Source: an uncultured Bacteroidales bacterium (GTDB taxonomy: Bacteria; Bacteroidota; Bacteroidia; Bacteroidales; Bacteroidaceae). From it: 40,980 bases of DNA. Within the stretch, counting starts at the first letter, position 1, and every line of letters begins with the position of its first letter. The notes under the pieces were generated by a model, which ran no database searches, was not told the origin of the DNA, and saw nothing but the letters and a program-made list of their open reading frames with translations. The position numbers and the translations under genes are program-made. The stretch is taken from positions 1 to 40,980 of the forward strand of contig CADBWR010000020.1 in the NCBI GenBank assembly GCA_902798425.1. The letters are read 5' to 3'. Below are positions 1-7,880 of this stretch, in pieces.

Positions 1-1
1 T

Positions 2-127
2 CCCCGTGACTTCACGGAGGCCTTTGATGCGGTCATTGCAGCGGTGAACGATGGATCTATCAGCGAGGAGCGTATCAACCAAAGTGTACGCCGAATACTG
101 AAGTTGAAGTTGCAGCGTAAACACTAA
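2..127 (+). CDS. Glycoside hydrolase family 3 protein, C-terminal fragment
   Basis: Only the last 41 codons are in the window, read in frame from base 2 to the TAA at 125-127. The residues EAFDAVIAAVNDGSISEERI followed by NQSVRRILKLK match the helix that closes the catalytic TIM barrel in GH3 beta-glucosidases and beta-N-acetylhexosaminidases, where a DGxISEERIxxSVxRIL pattern is typical. The protein ends ten residues later, so this is either a single-domain GH3 enzyme of the NagZ type or one in which this helix is last. Substrate cannot be judged from the fragment. The gene is cut by the window edge, not broken. Confidence 0.7.
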   Translation, partial: PRDFTEAFDAVIAAVNDGSISEERINQSVRRILKLKLQRKH

Positions 128-185
128 ATAGATGCTCAGGAAAAATAAATCAGGAATACAGTGCTGAAATAATCATTTTTTTTTG

Positions 186-193
186 TAATTTTG
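186..193 (+). promoter_or_regulatory. Bacteroidetes -7 box TAATTTTG
   Basis: TAATTTTG fits the TAnnTTTG -7 element. A matching TTTG at -33 is not evident; the upstream stretch is T-rich. The box covers the in-frame TTG at 191, so translation cannot begin there, which favours the ATG at 230 for the next gene. Confidence 0.5.
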
Positions 194-229
194 CAGCCGA
201 TTTCAAAACAAAGAAATGTATTCAGAGGA

Positions 230-679
230 ATGACGCAGAAATTAGACAACAACAACAACAATTTCAGACACGTGCTGCCTATCCAGATTCGATTTAATGA
301 TGTGGATAAGTTTGGACACGTGAACAATACGGTCTATTTCCAGTTCTACGACACGGCAAAGACTGATTATTTTGCTACGGTGTGCAAGGATGTAGATTGG
401 GAACAGGTGGCTATTGTAGTGGCTAAGATTGACGCAGACTTCGTTGCGCAAATAAAGGCAGGAGATCATATCGCCGCCCGTACACGTACCGTAAGGATTG
501 GTAATAAGAGTTTCCATTTAGAACAGGACATCATTGATATGGACACGCAGGAAGTGAAGTGCCGTTGCATGTCTGTGATGGTGCTCTATGATCTTCTCCA
601 TCACCAGACGATGGCTTTCCCTGACAGTTGGCGTGAGAGCATCTGCCAGTATGATGGACTATCAGATGGTCGTGAATGA
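230..679 (+). CDS. Acyl-CoA thioesterase, 4HBT hotdog family
   Basis: A 149-residue single-domain hotdog protein. The N-terminal strand and helix carry the 4-hydroxybenzoyl-CoA thioesterase signature (RFNDVDKFGHVNNTVYFQFY), including the DxDxxGHVNN segment that places the catalytic acid and the CoA-binding helix. Family members hydrolyse acyl-CoA or acyl-ACP thioesters in the cytoplasm; the substrate is not readable here. The frame is open back to a TTG at 191, but that codon lies inside the -7 promoter box, so the ATG at 230, preceded by AGAGGA, is chosen. The gene sits alone behind its own promoter, downstream of the GH3 gene. Length is normal for the family (about 130-150 residues). Confidence 0.85.
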   Translation: MTQKLDNNNNNFRHVLPIQIRFNDVDKFGHVNNTVYFQFYDTAKTDYFATVCKDVDWEQVAIVVAKIDADFVAQIKAGDHIAARTRTVRIGNKSFHLEQDIIDMDTQEVKCRCMSVMVLYDLLHHQTMAFPDSWRESICQYDGLSDGRE

Positions 680-741
680 TACGACGATACGGAAGAGATG
701 GCTTGGAATGTAGTCGTCAGAAAGAAAAATTAGGGAGTTTG

Positions 742-773
742 TTTGGCGTTTCGCTTAGTTTTTCGTAACTTCG
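742..773 (+). promoter_or_regulatory. Promoter for engB (TTTG-N20-TAACTTCG)
   Basis: TTTG at 742-745 is followed after 20 bases by TAACTTCG at 766-773, one base off the TAnnTTTG consensus. The spacing is right for the Bacteroidetes primary sigma factor and the site is 21 bases before the engB ATG. Confidence 0.55.
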
Positions 774-794
774 CACGCAAAATAGAAGAATAGA

Positions 795-1400
795 ATGGAA
801 ATCAAACAAGCAGAGTTCTCGCTGTCAGCACCTATGGTGTCGATGTGTCCAAAGGATACGAAGCCTGAATATGCCTTTATTGGACGTTCCAATGTGGGTA
901 AATCCAGTCTTATCAATATGCTGACCAACAACAAGAAACTTGCCAAGACGTCGTCGACGCCAGGTAAGACGTTGCTCATCAATCACTTTATAATCAATAA
1001 GGAGTGGTATCTCGTCGACCTTCCCGGCTATGGCTATGCCAAGCGTTCCAAGAAGGAAGTAGACAAGCTGGACCAGATGATTCGTGGCTACATCCTGCAG
1101 CGTGAACAGCTGGTCAATGTCTTTGTGCTGGTGGACATCCGCCTGGAGCCCCAGAAGATTGACCTGGAGTTCATTGAGTGGCTGGGTGTGTCGAGCGTCC
1201 CCTTTGCCATCGTCTTCACCAAGGCCGACAAGCTGACGCCCAACAAGTGTCGTCAGGCAATGGATGCCTATGGCAAGAAACTGTCAGAAACCTGGGAAGA
1301 GTTGCCGCCCATGTTCCTTACTTCTGCAGAGAAGAAGGATGGTCGCGACGATGTCCTCAGCTACATTGAGCAGATCAATAAGTCGCTGAAGGAAGGTTGA
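795..1400 (+). CDS. engB: Ribosome biogenesis GTP-binding protein EngB (YihA/YsxC)
   Basis: A 201-residue TRAFAC-class GTPase needed for maturation of the 50S ribosomal subunit. The GTP-binding motifs are all visible: G1/P-loop GRSNVGKSS at residues 30-38, the TPGKT switch I region near 55-59, G3 DLPGYGYA starting at Asp75 and G4 TKAD near residue 143. The hydrophobic strand and the YGYA sequence after G3 are characteristic of EngB rather than Era or Der. Length is normal. The ATG at 795 follows closely on a promoter-like box at 766-773, and the gene is probably transcribed alone or with the downstream phosphatase, 25 bases away. Confidence 0.95.
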   Translation: MEIKQAEFSLSAPMVSMCPKDTKPEYAFIGRSNVGKSSLINMLTNNKKLAKTSSTPGKTLLINHFIINKEWYLVDLPGYGYAKRSKKEVDKLDQMIRGYILQREQLVNVFVLVDIRLEPQKIDLEFIEWLGVSSVPFAIVFTKADKLTPNKCRQAMDAYGKKLSETWEELPPMFLTSAEKKDGRDDVLSYIEQINKSLKEG

Positions 1401-1425
1401 TGTCTAAGTAAACCAATTAAAACTG

Positions 1426-2505
1426 ATGATAAAGATGAAAAAGTATGTTGTGTGGATGCAGACCACCATTGTTATCTGTGCCCTTTTCCTTGTCTCTTGC
1501 AGCAAGGACAATGATGATGTTCCCGTAGTAAAAAACTATTTCCCATCGTGGAACAAGTGTGAGGCATTGGCAGCCCTGCAGTCGTATGTCGAGGATGTCA
1601 CCAATCCCGAGTCGCCAAACTTCATCAGCGTTGAGGACCGTATTGCCACATTCGACATGGACGGAACCTTCGTTGGTGAACTTTATCCCACCTATTTCGA
1701 GTACAATCTGCTGGAATACCGTGCGCTGGACGATGAAAGCTATAAGGATAAAGCCCCTGATGATGTCAAGCAGGCTGCCCAGAACATTCGCGACTTTGTG
1801 CGCAACGGTACTGCGTTGCCAGCCCATTTCGATATGGTTCATGCCTATGCTGCTGCTAAGGCTTATGCAGGGATGACTCTTGCCGAGTTCGACGCCTATG
1901 TCAAGACCTATGCTGCTCTTCCTGCCAATGGTTTCAAGGGTATGACCTATGGTCAGGCTATCTATAAACCTATGGTAGAGGTTTTCGAATATCTGAAGGC
2001 CCACGACTTCACCTATTATGTCGTCTCTGGTTCTGACCGTTTCATTTGCCGAGCACTGGCAGAGTCCATCGGTATTCCTGCCAACAGAGTCATCGGTATG
2101 GACGTAAAACTGGCTTCAAACAAACAAGGTTTAGAGGCTGGTGTTGACTATACCCTTGGCAAGGATGAGCATCTTGTGCGTACTAGTGAGCTAATCATTA
2201 AGAATCTGAAAACCAACAAGGTACTGCAAATCTCTCAAGAAATAGGTAAGGTGCCTGTATTGTCCTTTGGCAATAGCAGCGGCGACTGCGCCATGCACAA
2301 CTACTGCCTTAGCAACAGCAAGCACCGCACGGCAGCCTTTATGCTCGTTGCTGACGACGACCAGCGCGACCATGCCAATCTTACAGAAGCTGACAAGCGC
2401 AAGGCTAATTGGCGTGAGTCTGGCTACTACGTCATCTCTATGAAGAATGACTTCCGCACCATTTATGGCAATGGAGTAGAGAAGACCGACTTCCACTTTG
2501 AATGA
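1426..2505 (+). CDS. HAD-superfamily phosphatase, secreted lipoprotein
   Basis: 359 residues with an N-terminal lipoprotein signal: a basic start, a hydrophobic stretch and a lipobox LVSC with Cys near residue 25, followed by SKDNDD. The mature part has haloacid dehalogenase motifs: motif I FDMDGT with nucleophile Asp77 and Asp79, motif II VVSGS, and motif IV FGNSSGDCAM. The order and spacing resemble phosphoserine-phosphatase-like HAD enzymes with a helical cap. It is probably a periplasmic or outer-membrane-anchored phosphomonoesterase; the substrate is unknown. A second ATG at 1435 gives MKKYVVW and is an equally good start. The stop overlaps the start of the downstream CDF transporter by four bases (ATGA), so the two are very likely co-translated. 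Confidence 0.8.
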   Translation: MIKMKKYVVWMQTTIVICALFLVSCSKDNDDVPVVKNYFPSWNKCEALAALQSYVEDVTNPESPNFISVEDRIATFDMDGTFVGELYPTYFEYNLLEYRALDDESYKDKAPDDVKQAAQNIRDFVRNGTALPAHFDMVHAYAAAKAYAGMTLAEFDAYVKTYAALPANGFKGMTYGQAIYKPMVEVFEYLKAHDFTYYVVSGSDRFICRALAESIGIPANRVIGMDVKLASNKQGLEAGVDYTLGKDEHLVRTSELIIKNLKTNKVLQISQEIGKVPVLSFGNSSGDCAMHNYCLSNSKHRTAAFMLVADDDQRDHANLTEADKRKANWRESGYYVISMKNDFRTIYGNGVEKTDFHFE

Positions 2506-3386
2506 CACGCGAGAAAGAGATATATAAAGTGACGATGATCGGCAGCGTGGGAAACATGCTGCTGGTCATCTTTAAGTTTGTCGCAGGCATTGTGGGACAC
2601 AGCTCGGCCATGGTGGCTGACGCTGTGCACTCACTGTCGGACTTTGTCACCGACATCGTGGTGATGGTGTTCGTTAATATTAGTGCCAAACCGCAGGACA
2701 GGTCGCATGAATACGGTCACGGAAAGTTTGAGACGATAGCATCCTTCTTGGTGGGACTGGCATTACTGATGGCTGCGATAGGCATCGTGGTGACAGGAGT
2801 GTTGAAACTGACCGAATGGTGGAATGGGGAGGCGCTGAAAGCACCCGGATGGGTGGCGTTATGGGCTGCCTTGCTGTCGATAGTTGTCAAGGAACTGCTC
2901 TATCAGTATACTGCCTTCATGGGGCGTCGTCTGGAGTCGCCGCTGATGCTTGCCAATGCGTGGCACCATCGTAGCGACTCGCTATCGTCAATAGGTGCCG
3001 CCATCGGTATTGGTGGTGCCATCCTCTTAGGACAACGGTGGACTGTGCTCGATCCGCTGGCCTCCATCATTGTGGGTCTGATGCTGGTAAAGGTGGCCTA
3101 CGACCTACTGAATACCAGCATGGGAGAACTGACGGAGAGTTCGCTGTCGGAAGAGACAGAACAGGAAATTATAGACATCATACGCTCTTTTGATGACGTC
3201 AGTGAACCTCACAATCTGCGTACACGTCGTATTGGTTCGCGCATAGCCATTGAGGTCCATGTGCGCATGGACGGTCAGCTGCCCTTGTCTGTTGTTCACG
3301 AACGTGCCACTTCCATCGAGCACAAACTGAAGGAGCGTTTCGGCATGAAGACGCATGTCACGCTTCACATGGAGCCTGTCAAATAA
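2502..3386 (+). CDS. Cation diffusion facilitator (CDF) family metal transporter
   Basis: A 294-residue inner-membrane protein with about six hydrophobic segments and a cytoplasmic C-terminal domain from about residue 210, the CDF layout. The metal site of TM2 is seen as ADAVHSLSD (Asp40, His43, Asp47) and the matching TM5 site as HHRSD. These proteins export Zn2+, Fe2+, Mn2+ or similar ions in exchange for protons. The HxxxD pair would suit zinc, cadmium or iron, but the ion cannot be assigned with confidence. The ATG overlaps the stop of the upstream phosphatase. The C-terminal domain ends HVTLHMEP, typical for the family. Confidence 0.88.
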   Translation: MTREKEIYKVTMIGSVGNMLLVIFKFVAGIVGHSSAMVADAVHSLSDFVTDIVVMVFVNISAKPQDRSHEYGHGKFETIASFLVGLALLMAAIGIVVTGVLKLTEWWNGEALKAPGWVALWAALLSIVVKELLYQYTAFMGRRLESPLMLANAWHHRSDSLSSIGAAIGIGGAILLGQRWTVLDPLASIIVGLMLVKVAYDLLNTSMGELTESSLSEETEQEIIDIIRSFDDVSEPHNLRTRRIGSRIAIEVHVRMDGQLPLSVVHERATSIEHKLKERFGMKTHVTLHMEPVK

Positions 3387-3441
3387 CTCTATATTTTTCC
3401 ATTTTCTTCTTATTTCTTTCGTGTTTGTGCCAAGTTATTAC

Positions 3442-3449
3442 TACCTTTG
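3442..3449 (+). promoter_or_regulatory. -7 box TACCTTTG upstream of the ABC-F gene
   Basis: An exact TAnnTTTG match. A weak -33 candidate, TTCG at 3418-3421, lies 20 bases upstream. The transcript would begin near 3455 and carry a leader of about 45 bases before the ABC-F ATG at 3500. Confidence 0.55.
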
Positions 3450-3457
3450 CAGTCAAA

Positions 3458-3484
3458 ATGGCTGTAAGGAAACAGCAGCGATAG
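3458..3484 (+). other. Possible 8-codon upstream ORF in the ABC-F leader
   Basis: ATG at 3458 opens a reading frame for MAVRKQQR ending at TAG 3482-3484, 15 bases before the ABC-F start and just downstream of the predicted transcription start. Short leader peptides precede some antibiotic-responsive ABC-F genes, but here there is no visible alternating hairpin, and the ORF could arise by chance. Confidence 0.2.
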
Positions 3485-3499
3485 AAAACTGTAAGCGGA

Positions 3500-5299
3500 A
3501 TGACTCCATATCTTGATGTACAACACTTGTCGAAATCGTTTGGTGCCCTGCAACTGTTCAGCGACATCAGCTTCTCCATTGGCGAAGGCCAGAAGGTGGG
3601 ACTGATAGCCAAGAACGGTACGGGAAAGTCGACGCTGCTGTCAATACTCTCTGGCAAAGAGGGTTACGACAGCGGTAGCATCGTGTTTCGCAACGACCTG
3701 AAGGTGGGTATGCTGGAGCAGTCGCCCAAGTTCGACCCTGAGGAGTCGGTGCTGGATGCCTGTTTCAACCACCAGGGCGACCCTGAGAAGGTGCTGAAAG
3801 CCAAACAGGTGTTGACACAGCTGAAAATCAAAAATCTGGAGCAGCCCATGGGACAGCTCAGCGGTGGTCAGCAGAAACGTGTGGCACTGGCCAATGTGTT
3901 GTTGACGGAGCCCGACCTACTGATACTCGACGAGCCCACGAACCACCTGGACCTGGAGATGATAGAATGGCTGGAGGGCTTCCTGTCAAGAGGCAACAAA
4001 ACGTTGCTGATGGTGACCCACGACCGCTACTTCCTGGACCGCGTGTGCAGCGTCATTCTGGAGTTGGACGACCACACCGTCTATACCTATCGTGGCAACT
4101 ATGCCTACTATTTGGAGAAGCGCCAGGAGCGCATCGACAACCGCAGGGCAGAGGTGGCACGTGCCAACAACCTGTATCGTACCGAACTGGAATGGATGCG
4201 CCGTATGCCACAGGCCCGTGGCCATAAGGCCCGCTACCGCGAGGAGGCTTTCTATGAGTTGGAGAAGGTGGCCAAGCAACGCTTGGAAGAGCGCCAGCTG
4301 AGGCTGAAGGCCTCGAATGTATATATTGGTAGCAAAATCTTCGAATGCCAGTATATCAGTAAGGCGTATCCATTATCCGATGACCAAATCGTTATCCTCA
4401 AGGACTTCTACTACAACTTCTCGCGCTTTGAGAAGATGGGTATCGTTGGCAACAATGGTACGGGAAAGTCGACATTTATCAAGATGCTGCTGGGACTGGA
4501 GCCCGTTGACGAAGGACGCATCGTGATTGGCGAGACGGTGAAGTTCGGCTACTTCTCACAGGAAGGTCTGCAGTTTAACGAGCAAGATAAGGTCATCGAT
4601 GTGATAACTGCTATCGCCGACTATGTGGACCTGGGCAGTGGACGTAAGATGTCTGCCTCGCAGCTGTTGCAGTATTTCCTGTTTACTCCCGAGCAACAAT
4701 ATAATTATGTATATAAGCTCAGCGGTGGTGAGCGTAGAAAACTGTACCTGTGTACGGTACTGATGCAGAACCCCAACTTCCTGGTACTCGACGAGCCCAC
4801 CAACGACCTCGACATCGTGACGCTGCAGATTCTGGAAGAATACCTGCAGGATTTCCCTGGCTGCGTCATCGTGGTCAGCCACGACCGCTACTTCATGGAC
4901 AAGGTGGTGGACCACCTGCTGGTGTTCAAGGGACAGGGCGAAATCAAGGACTTCCCCGGTAACTATACACAGTATAGGGAGTGGGAGAAGGAGCAGCCTG
5001 CCCCCGGCTCCTCCCAAGGAGGGGAGAAAAAATTGCTGGATGCCGGTCAGACCGGCAAGGCCAGCTATCGTCATGACGACCGTCGCCGATTGTCCTTTAA
5101 GGAGAAACGCGAGATGGAACAGTTGGAGAAGGACATTGCCGCACTGGAGGCTGAGAAGAAACAGATAGAAGAGGCGCTCTGCGGAGCGGTGACTTCTGTC
5201 GACGAGATAACAAAGATGAGCAAACGACTGCCTGTTCTGAATGATGAGTTGGACGAGAAGTCCATGAGGTGGCTGGAGCTGAGCGAGATGGCAGATTAA
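3500..5299 (+). CDS. ABC-F family ATPase (Uup/EttA-like ribosome-associated)
   Basis: 599 residues with two ABC domains in tandem and no membrane segment, the ABC-F layout; these proteins act on the ribosome rather than in transport. Domain 1: Walker A AKNGTGKST at residues 37-45, signature LSGGQQKR, Walker B LLILDEPTNHLD. Domain 2: Walker A GNNGTGKST, signature LSGGERRK, Walker B FLVLDEPTNDLD. An arginine-rich linker joins them, and the last roughly 80 residues are a charged coiled coil as in Uup. Between domain 2 and the coiled coil is a short low-complexity stretch (APGSSQGGEKK) encoded by a G/C-rich palindrome at 5008-5026, which looks like an insertion. Housekeeping Uup-like is more likely than an antibiotic-resistance type, though sequence alone does not decide. 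Confidence 0.9.
   Translation: MTPYLDVQHLSKSFGALQLFSDISFSIGEGQKVGLIAKNGTGKSTLLSILSGKEGYDSGSIVFRNDLKVGMLEQSPKFDPEESVLDACFNHQGDPEKVLKAKQVLTQLKIKNLEQPMGQLSGGQQKRVALANVLLTEPDLLILDEPTNHLDLEMIEWLEGFLSRGNKTLLMVTHDRYFLDRVCSVILELDDHTVYTYRGNYAYYLEKRQERIDNRRAEVARANNLYRTELEWMRRMPQARGHKARYREEAFYELEKVAKQRLEERQLRLKASNVYIGSKIFECQYISKAYPLSDDQIVILKDFYYNFSRFEKMGIVGNNGTGKSTFIKMLLGLEPVDEGRIVIGETVKFGYFSQEGLQFNEQDKVIDVITAIADYVDLGSGRKMSASQLLQYFLFTPEQQYNYVYKLSGGERRKLYLCTVLMQNPNFLVLDEPTNDLDIVTLQILEEYLQDFPGCVIVVSHDRYFMDKVVDHLLVFKGQGEIKDFPGNYTQYREWEKEQPAPGSSQGGEKKLLDAGQTGKASYRHDDRRRLSFKEKREMEQLEKDIAALEAEKKQIEEALCGAVTSVDEITKMSKRLPVLNDELDEKSMRWLELSEMAD
5008..5026. repeat. G/C-rich palindrome inside the ABC-F gene
   Basis: CTCCTCCCAAGGAGGGGAG is a near-perfect inverted repeat in the linker between the second ATPase domain and the C-terminal coiled coil. 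Its composition resembles the element at 21276-21346 and part of the region near 40270. Confidence 0.45.
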
Positions 5300-5308
5300 A
5301 GACGACAG

Positions 5309-5932
5309 ATGATGATGCAACAACAATATCCATCGGAACTGCTGGAGAAAGCGGTGCAGGAATTCTCCAAGCTGCCTGGCATCGGACGCAAGACGGCCTT
5401 GCGACTGGTGCTGAACCTGCTGCGTCGTGAAGAAGACGACGTGCTGCAGTTTACGGAGACCATAGCCCGCATGCGCCAGGAGGTGAAACACTGTCGCGTA
5501 TGCCATAATATCAGCGACAGCGAGGTATGTCCGCTATGTGGCGACCCGCGGCGTGATGCATCGACCATCTGTGTGGTGGAGAATGTGCAGGACGTGATGG
5601 CTGTGGAGAATACACAGCAATACCAGGGACTGTACCACGTGTTGGGTGGCGTTATCTCGCCCATGGATGGCGTAGGACCTGCCGACCTGGAGATAGACTC
5701 GTTGGTGGAGCGTGTCCGACAGGGTGGGGTGAAGGAGGTTATCCTGGCGCTGAGTTCTACGATGGAGGGCGACACCACGAATTTCTACATCTTCCGCAAA
5801 CTGGCACCCTTTACGGATGTGAAGCTGACCATCATTGCACGAGGTATCTCGGTGGGCGACGAGTTGGAATATACCGACGAGGTGACGCTGGGACGCTCGA
5901 TACTGAACAGAACACCCTTTGAGGGGAAGTGA
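5309..5932 (+). CDS. recR: Recombination mediator protein RecR
   Basis: 207 residues, the usual RecR length. The order is the family's: an N-terminal helix-hairpin-helix with [12 protein letters not shown], a four-cysteine zinc finger ([16 protein letters not shown]), and a Toprim domain starting [13 protein letters not shown] with the acidic glutamate and the later [11 protein letters not shown] segment. RecR with RecF/RecO loads RecA on gapped DNA. It starts nine bases after the ABC-F stop, so the two are probably one transcript. Three consecutive ATGs (5309, 5312 and the frame-shifted one between) leave the exact start open by one codon. Confidence 0.96.
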   Translation: MMMQQQYPSELLEKAVQEFSKLPGIGRKTALRLVLNLLRREEDDVLQFTETIARMRQEVKHCRVCHNISDSEVCPLCGDPRRDASTICVVENVQDVMAVENTQQYQGLYHVLGGVISPMDGVGPADLEIDSLVERVRQGGVKEVILALSSTMEGDTTNFYIFRKLAPFTDVKLTIIARGISVGDELEYTDEVTLGRSILNRTPFEGK

Positions 5933-5933
5933 A

Positions 5934-5961
5934 GGAAGTTAAGAGTTAAGAGTTAAGAGTT
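5934..5961. repeat. Heptamer array, unit AAGAGTT
   Basis: Three exact AAGAGTT units (5941-5961) preceded by the variant GGAAGTT. The array fills the whole junction between the recR stop and the ATG at 5964. Confidence 0.85.
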
Positions 5962-5963
5962 AT

Positions 5964-6203
5964 ATGAACACAGAAACGATACAATTCTTATTGACGACGC
6001 TGATGGAGCTGGTTACGCTGCTCTGTGCCTATGGCGCTCTGCGTCTATATAAAAAAAGGTGGCAGCCGCGCATGGCGATGATTGTAGTACCACTATTGAT
6101 CAATGCTATCTGCTATGCTATTTATCAAACAACACCCTTCTTCTATCTGGGTGTTATCCTGTTATTGTGTATTCCCTTCGTATGGCCAAGAAAATCAGCA
6201 TAG
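5964..6203 (+). CDS. Small hydrophobic membrane protein, unknown
   Basis: A 79-residue protein made of three hydrophobic stretches (about residues 6-27, 37-54 and 57-73) separated by a basic loop (KKRWQPR) and ending in basic residues, so an inner-membrane protein is likely. I do not recognise a family. Its end overlaps the start of the glycosyltransferase by 22 bases, and it is packed between recR and that gene in the same direction, which supports it being a real, co-transcribed gene. It could assist the glycosyltransferase at the membrane, but that is only a context inference. The ATG lies directly after the heptamer array. Confidence 0.65.
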   Translation: MNTETIQFLLTTLMELVTLLCAYGALRLYKKRWQPRMAMIVVPLLINAICYAIYQTTPFFYLGVILLLCIPFVWPRKSA

Positions 6204-7054
6204 TCATCGTTAGCTATAACGTCAGCAAGTTGCTGGACGAGTGTCTGCAGAGTGTGGCACGCGCCTTGCAAGGCATCGATGGCGAGGTGTTCGTCGTTGA
6301 CAACCACTCTGTCGACAAGACGATAGCTATGCTGAAAGAGAAACACCCTGAGGTGAAAGTCATTGCTAACGAGGAGAATGTGGGTTTCTCTCGTGCCAAC
6401 AACCAAGCTATCCGTCTTTCGGAGGCGGAATATGTCCTATTGCTCAATCCTGATACGGTGGTCTATGAGAATACGCTGCACGGCGTACTCGACTTCATGG
6501 ACAAACACCCAGAGGCGGGTGGGGCAGGTGTGCGCATGCTTACTCGTGAGGGACATCGTGCTCCTGAGTCGCGCCGTTCTATTCCTACACCTTGGGTAGC
6601 TATGCTGAAGATGCTGGGTGCTACACGCCGCTACTATATGAGTCATCTGTCGTGGGACGAGCCCGGACAGATAGAGGCTGTCAGCGGTGCTTTCTTTCTG
6701 GTGCGGCGTAAGGCATTGGACCAGGTGGGACTGTTGGACGAAGACTACTTCATGTACGGTGAGGATATTGACCTGAGCTACCGCCTGTTGAAGGGCGGCT
6801 GGCAGAACTGGTATCTGCCCTACGATATCATTCACTATAAGGGGGAGTCGACGCAGAAGTCCAGCTTCCGCTATGTGCATACGTTCTATCAGGCCATGCT
6901 CATCTTCTTCCGTAAGCACTACGGCCATCTGAGCATCTTTTTTGCACTGCCTGTCAAAGTCGCTATCTACTTCCGTGCCTCGCTGGCATTGCTGCAGATG
7001 ACGATGGATAGGCTGCGCCGCTTTGTCAATCCCAATAAGTTTAAGAAAAAGTGA
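6182..7054 (+). CDS. Family 2 glycosyltransferase (rhamnosyltransferase-like)
   Basis: 290 residues with a GT-A fold. It opens with ISIVIVSYNVSKLLDECLQS, followed by the nucleotide-sugar contact VVDNHSVDKT and the metal-binding LLLNPDTVVY. The acceptor motif DEDYFMYGEDIDLSYRL is typical of GT2 enzymes of the WbbL/rhamnosyltransferase type. A hydrophobic stretch near the C-terminus may tether it to the membrane. A role in cell-surface polysaccharide or O-antigen-like glycan assembly is likely; donor and acceptor are unknown. The frame is open upstream to 6059, but the ATG at 6182 (MAKKISIV) matches where the family starts. It overlaps the small membrane protein at its start and shares one base with the next gene. 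Confidence 0.88.
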   Translation: MAKKISIVIVSYNVSKLLDECLQSVARALQGIDGEVFVVDNHSVDKTIAMLKEKHPEVKVIANEENVGFSRANNQAIRLSEAEYVLLLNPDTVVYENTLHGVLDFMDKHPEAGGAGVRMLTREGHRAPESRRSIPTPWVAMLKMLGATRRYYMSHLSWDEPGQIEAVSGAFFLVRRKALDQVGLLDEDYFMYGEDIDLSYRLLKGGWQNWYLPYDIIHYKGESTQKSSFRYVHTFYQAMLIFFRKHYGHLSIFFALPVKVAIYFRASLALLQMTMDRLRRFVNPNKFKKK

Positions 7055-7548
7055 TGAAACTACGTGCTGTTGAACCCGAAGACCTCGATCTGCTGTATCA
7101 GATAGAGAACGACCAAAGTCTGTGGCTGGTGGGGGCCACCAATGTGCCCTACAGCCGTTATACGCTGCACGATTATATCGCCAACAGCAGTGACGACATC
7201 TATGCCGACCGCCAGGTGAGGCTAATGGTAGAGAATGACGAGGGCGAGACAGTGGGTATTGTCGACCTGGTGCAGTTTTCTCCGCAACACCTGCGTGCTG
7301 AGGTGGGCGTTGTCATCCTGAATGCTCATCGTCGCAAAGGCTATGCCGCAGCTGCCATTCAGGCGCTGTGCGACTATGCACAGCGTGTGGTCCACTTGCA
7401 CCAGCTCTATGCAGTGGTGGAGACAGGTAATGAGGGTGCTGTTGCCTTGTTCCGGAAAGCCGGTTTCTCGACGGGAAATACATTGCGGGAATGGCTTTTT
7501 GATGGTCGTAACTACCATGATGCACTGCTGATGCAAAGATTTTTATAA
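7054..7548 (+). CDS. GNAT-family N-acetyltransferase
   Basis: 164 residues. The start MKLRAVEPEDLDLLYQIEND is typical for RimJ/RimL/SpeG-type acetyltransferases. The acetyl-CoA loop appears as NAHRRKGYAAAAI, and the late AVVETGNEGAVALFRKAGF is the usual conserved strand-helix. It transfers an acetyl group from acetyl-CoA to an amine, possibly a polyamine or ribosomal protein; the substrate is not clear. The ATG at 7054 overlaps the stop of the glycosyltransferase (TGATG); a GTG at 7051 is an alternative. Last gene of this plus-strand run. Confidence 0.85.
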   Translation: MKLRAVEPEDLDLLYQIENDQSLWLVGATNVPYSRYTLHDYIANSSDDIYADRQVRLMVENDEGETVGIVDLVQFSPQHLRAEVGVVILNAHRRKGYAAAAIQALCDYAQRVVHLHQLYAVVETGNEGAVALFRKAGFSTGNTLREWLFDGRNYHDALLMQRFL

Positions 7549-7565
7549 ACTTTTCGCCAAAAAGT

Positions 7566-7596
7566 TTTGTATATCCAAAAATTCTTATTACCTTTG
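7566..7596 (+). promoter_or_regulatory. Promoter of the tRNA-Asp pair (TTTG-N19-TACCTTTG)
   Basis: TTTG at 7566-7569 and TACCTTTG at 7589-7596 with exactly 19 bases between, a full consensus Bacteroidetes promoter 30 bases ahead of the first tRNA. Confidence 0.85.
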
Positions 7597-7626
7597 CACC
7601 CGCAAAACGACAAACGATACAACTCT

Positions 7627-7703
7627 GGTGCGTTAGTTCAGTAGGTTAGAATGCCTGCCTGTCACGCAGGAGGTCACGAGTTCGAGTCTCGTACGCACCG
7701 CCA
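7627..7703 (+). tRNA. tRNA-Asp (anticodon GTC), copy 1
   Basis: 77 bases including an encoded CCA. The acceptor arms GGTGCGT and ACGCACC pair perfectly. The anticodon stem CCTGC/GCAGG encloses CTGTCAC, giving anticodon GTC. The T arm is ACGAG-TTCGAGT-CTCGT, and discriminator G is as expected for tRNA-Asp. Confidence 0.97.
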
Positions 7704-7742
7704 AGAGCGTAAATCGGAAATAGTCAAATTGTAAAATACCTT

Positions 7743-7819
7743 GGTGCGTTAGTTCAGTAGGTTAGAATGCCTGCCTGTCACGCAGGAGGTCACGAGTTCG
7801 AGTCTCGTACGCACCGCCA
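7743..7819 (+). tRNA. tRNA-Asp (anticodon GTC), copy 2
   Basis: Identical over all 77 bases to the copy at 7627-7703, separated by 39 bases of unrelated spacer. No second promoter is visible, so both are probably cut from one transcript. Confidence 0.97.
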
Positions 7820-7830
7820 AACATCAGAAA

Positions 7831-7859
7831 GCTCATTGGATAACTCCAGTGGGCTTTTT
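7831..7859 (+). terminator. Intrinsic terminator after the tRNA pair
   Basis: A 10-pair stem GCTCATTGGA/TCCAGTGGGC (some G-T pairs) with loop TAAC, followed by TTTTT. It ends the tRNA transcript 22 bases before galE. Confidence 0.8.
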
Positions 7860-7880
7860 ATACAAATAGACAAAACAACT

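Noticed and set aside
4556-5506. 316-codon ORF on the minus strand
   Set aside because: It lies opposite the ABC-F and recR genes, is rich in Leu, His and Gln as shadows of such genes are, and has no recognisable domain.
7627-7819. Duplicated tRNA-Asp as the mark of an integrated element (att sites)
   Set aside because: Only 39 bases lie between two full identical tRNAs; there is no integrase or cargo, so it is a simple tandem tRNA pair.
7767-7880. Upstream start for galE inside the second tRNA
   Set aside because: It would put coding sequence through a tRNA and its terminator; the ATG at 7881 matches the family start.
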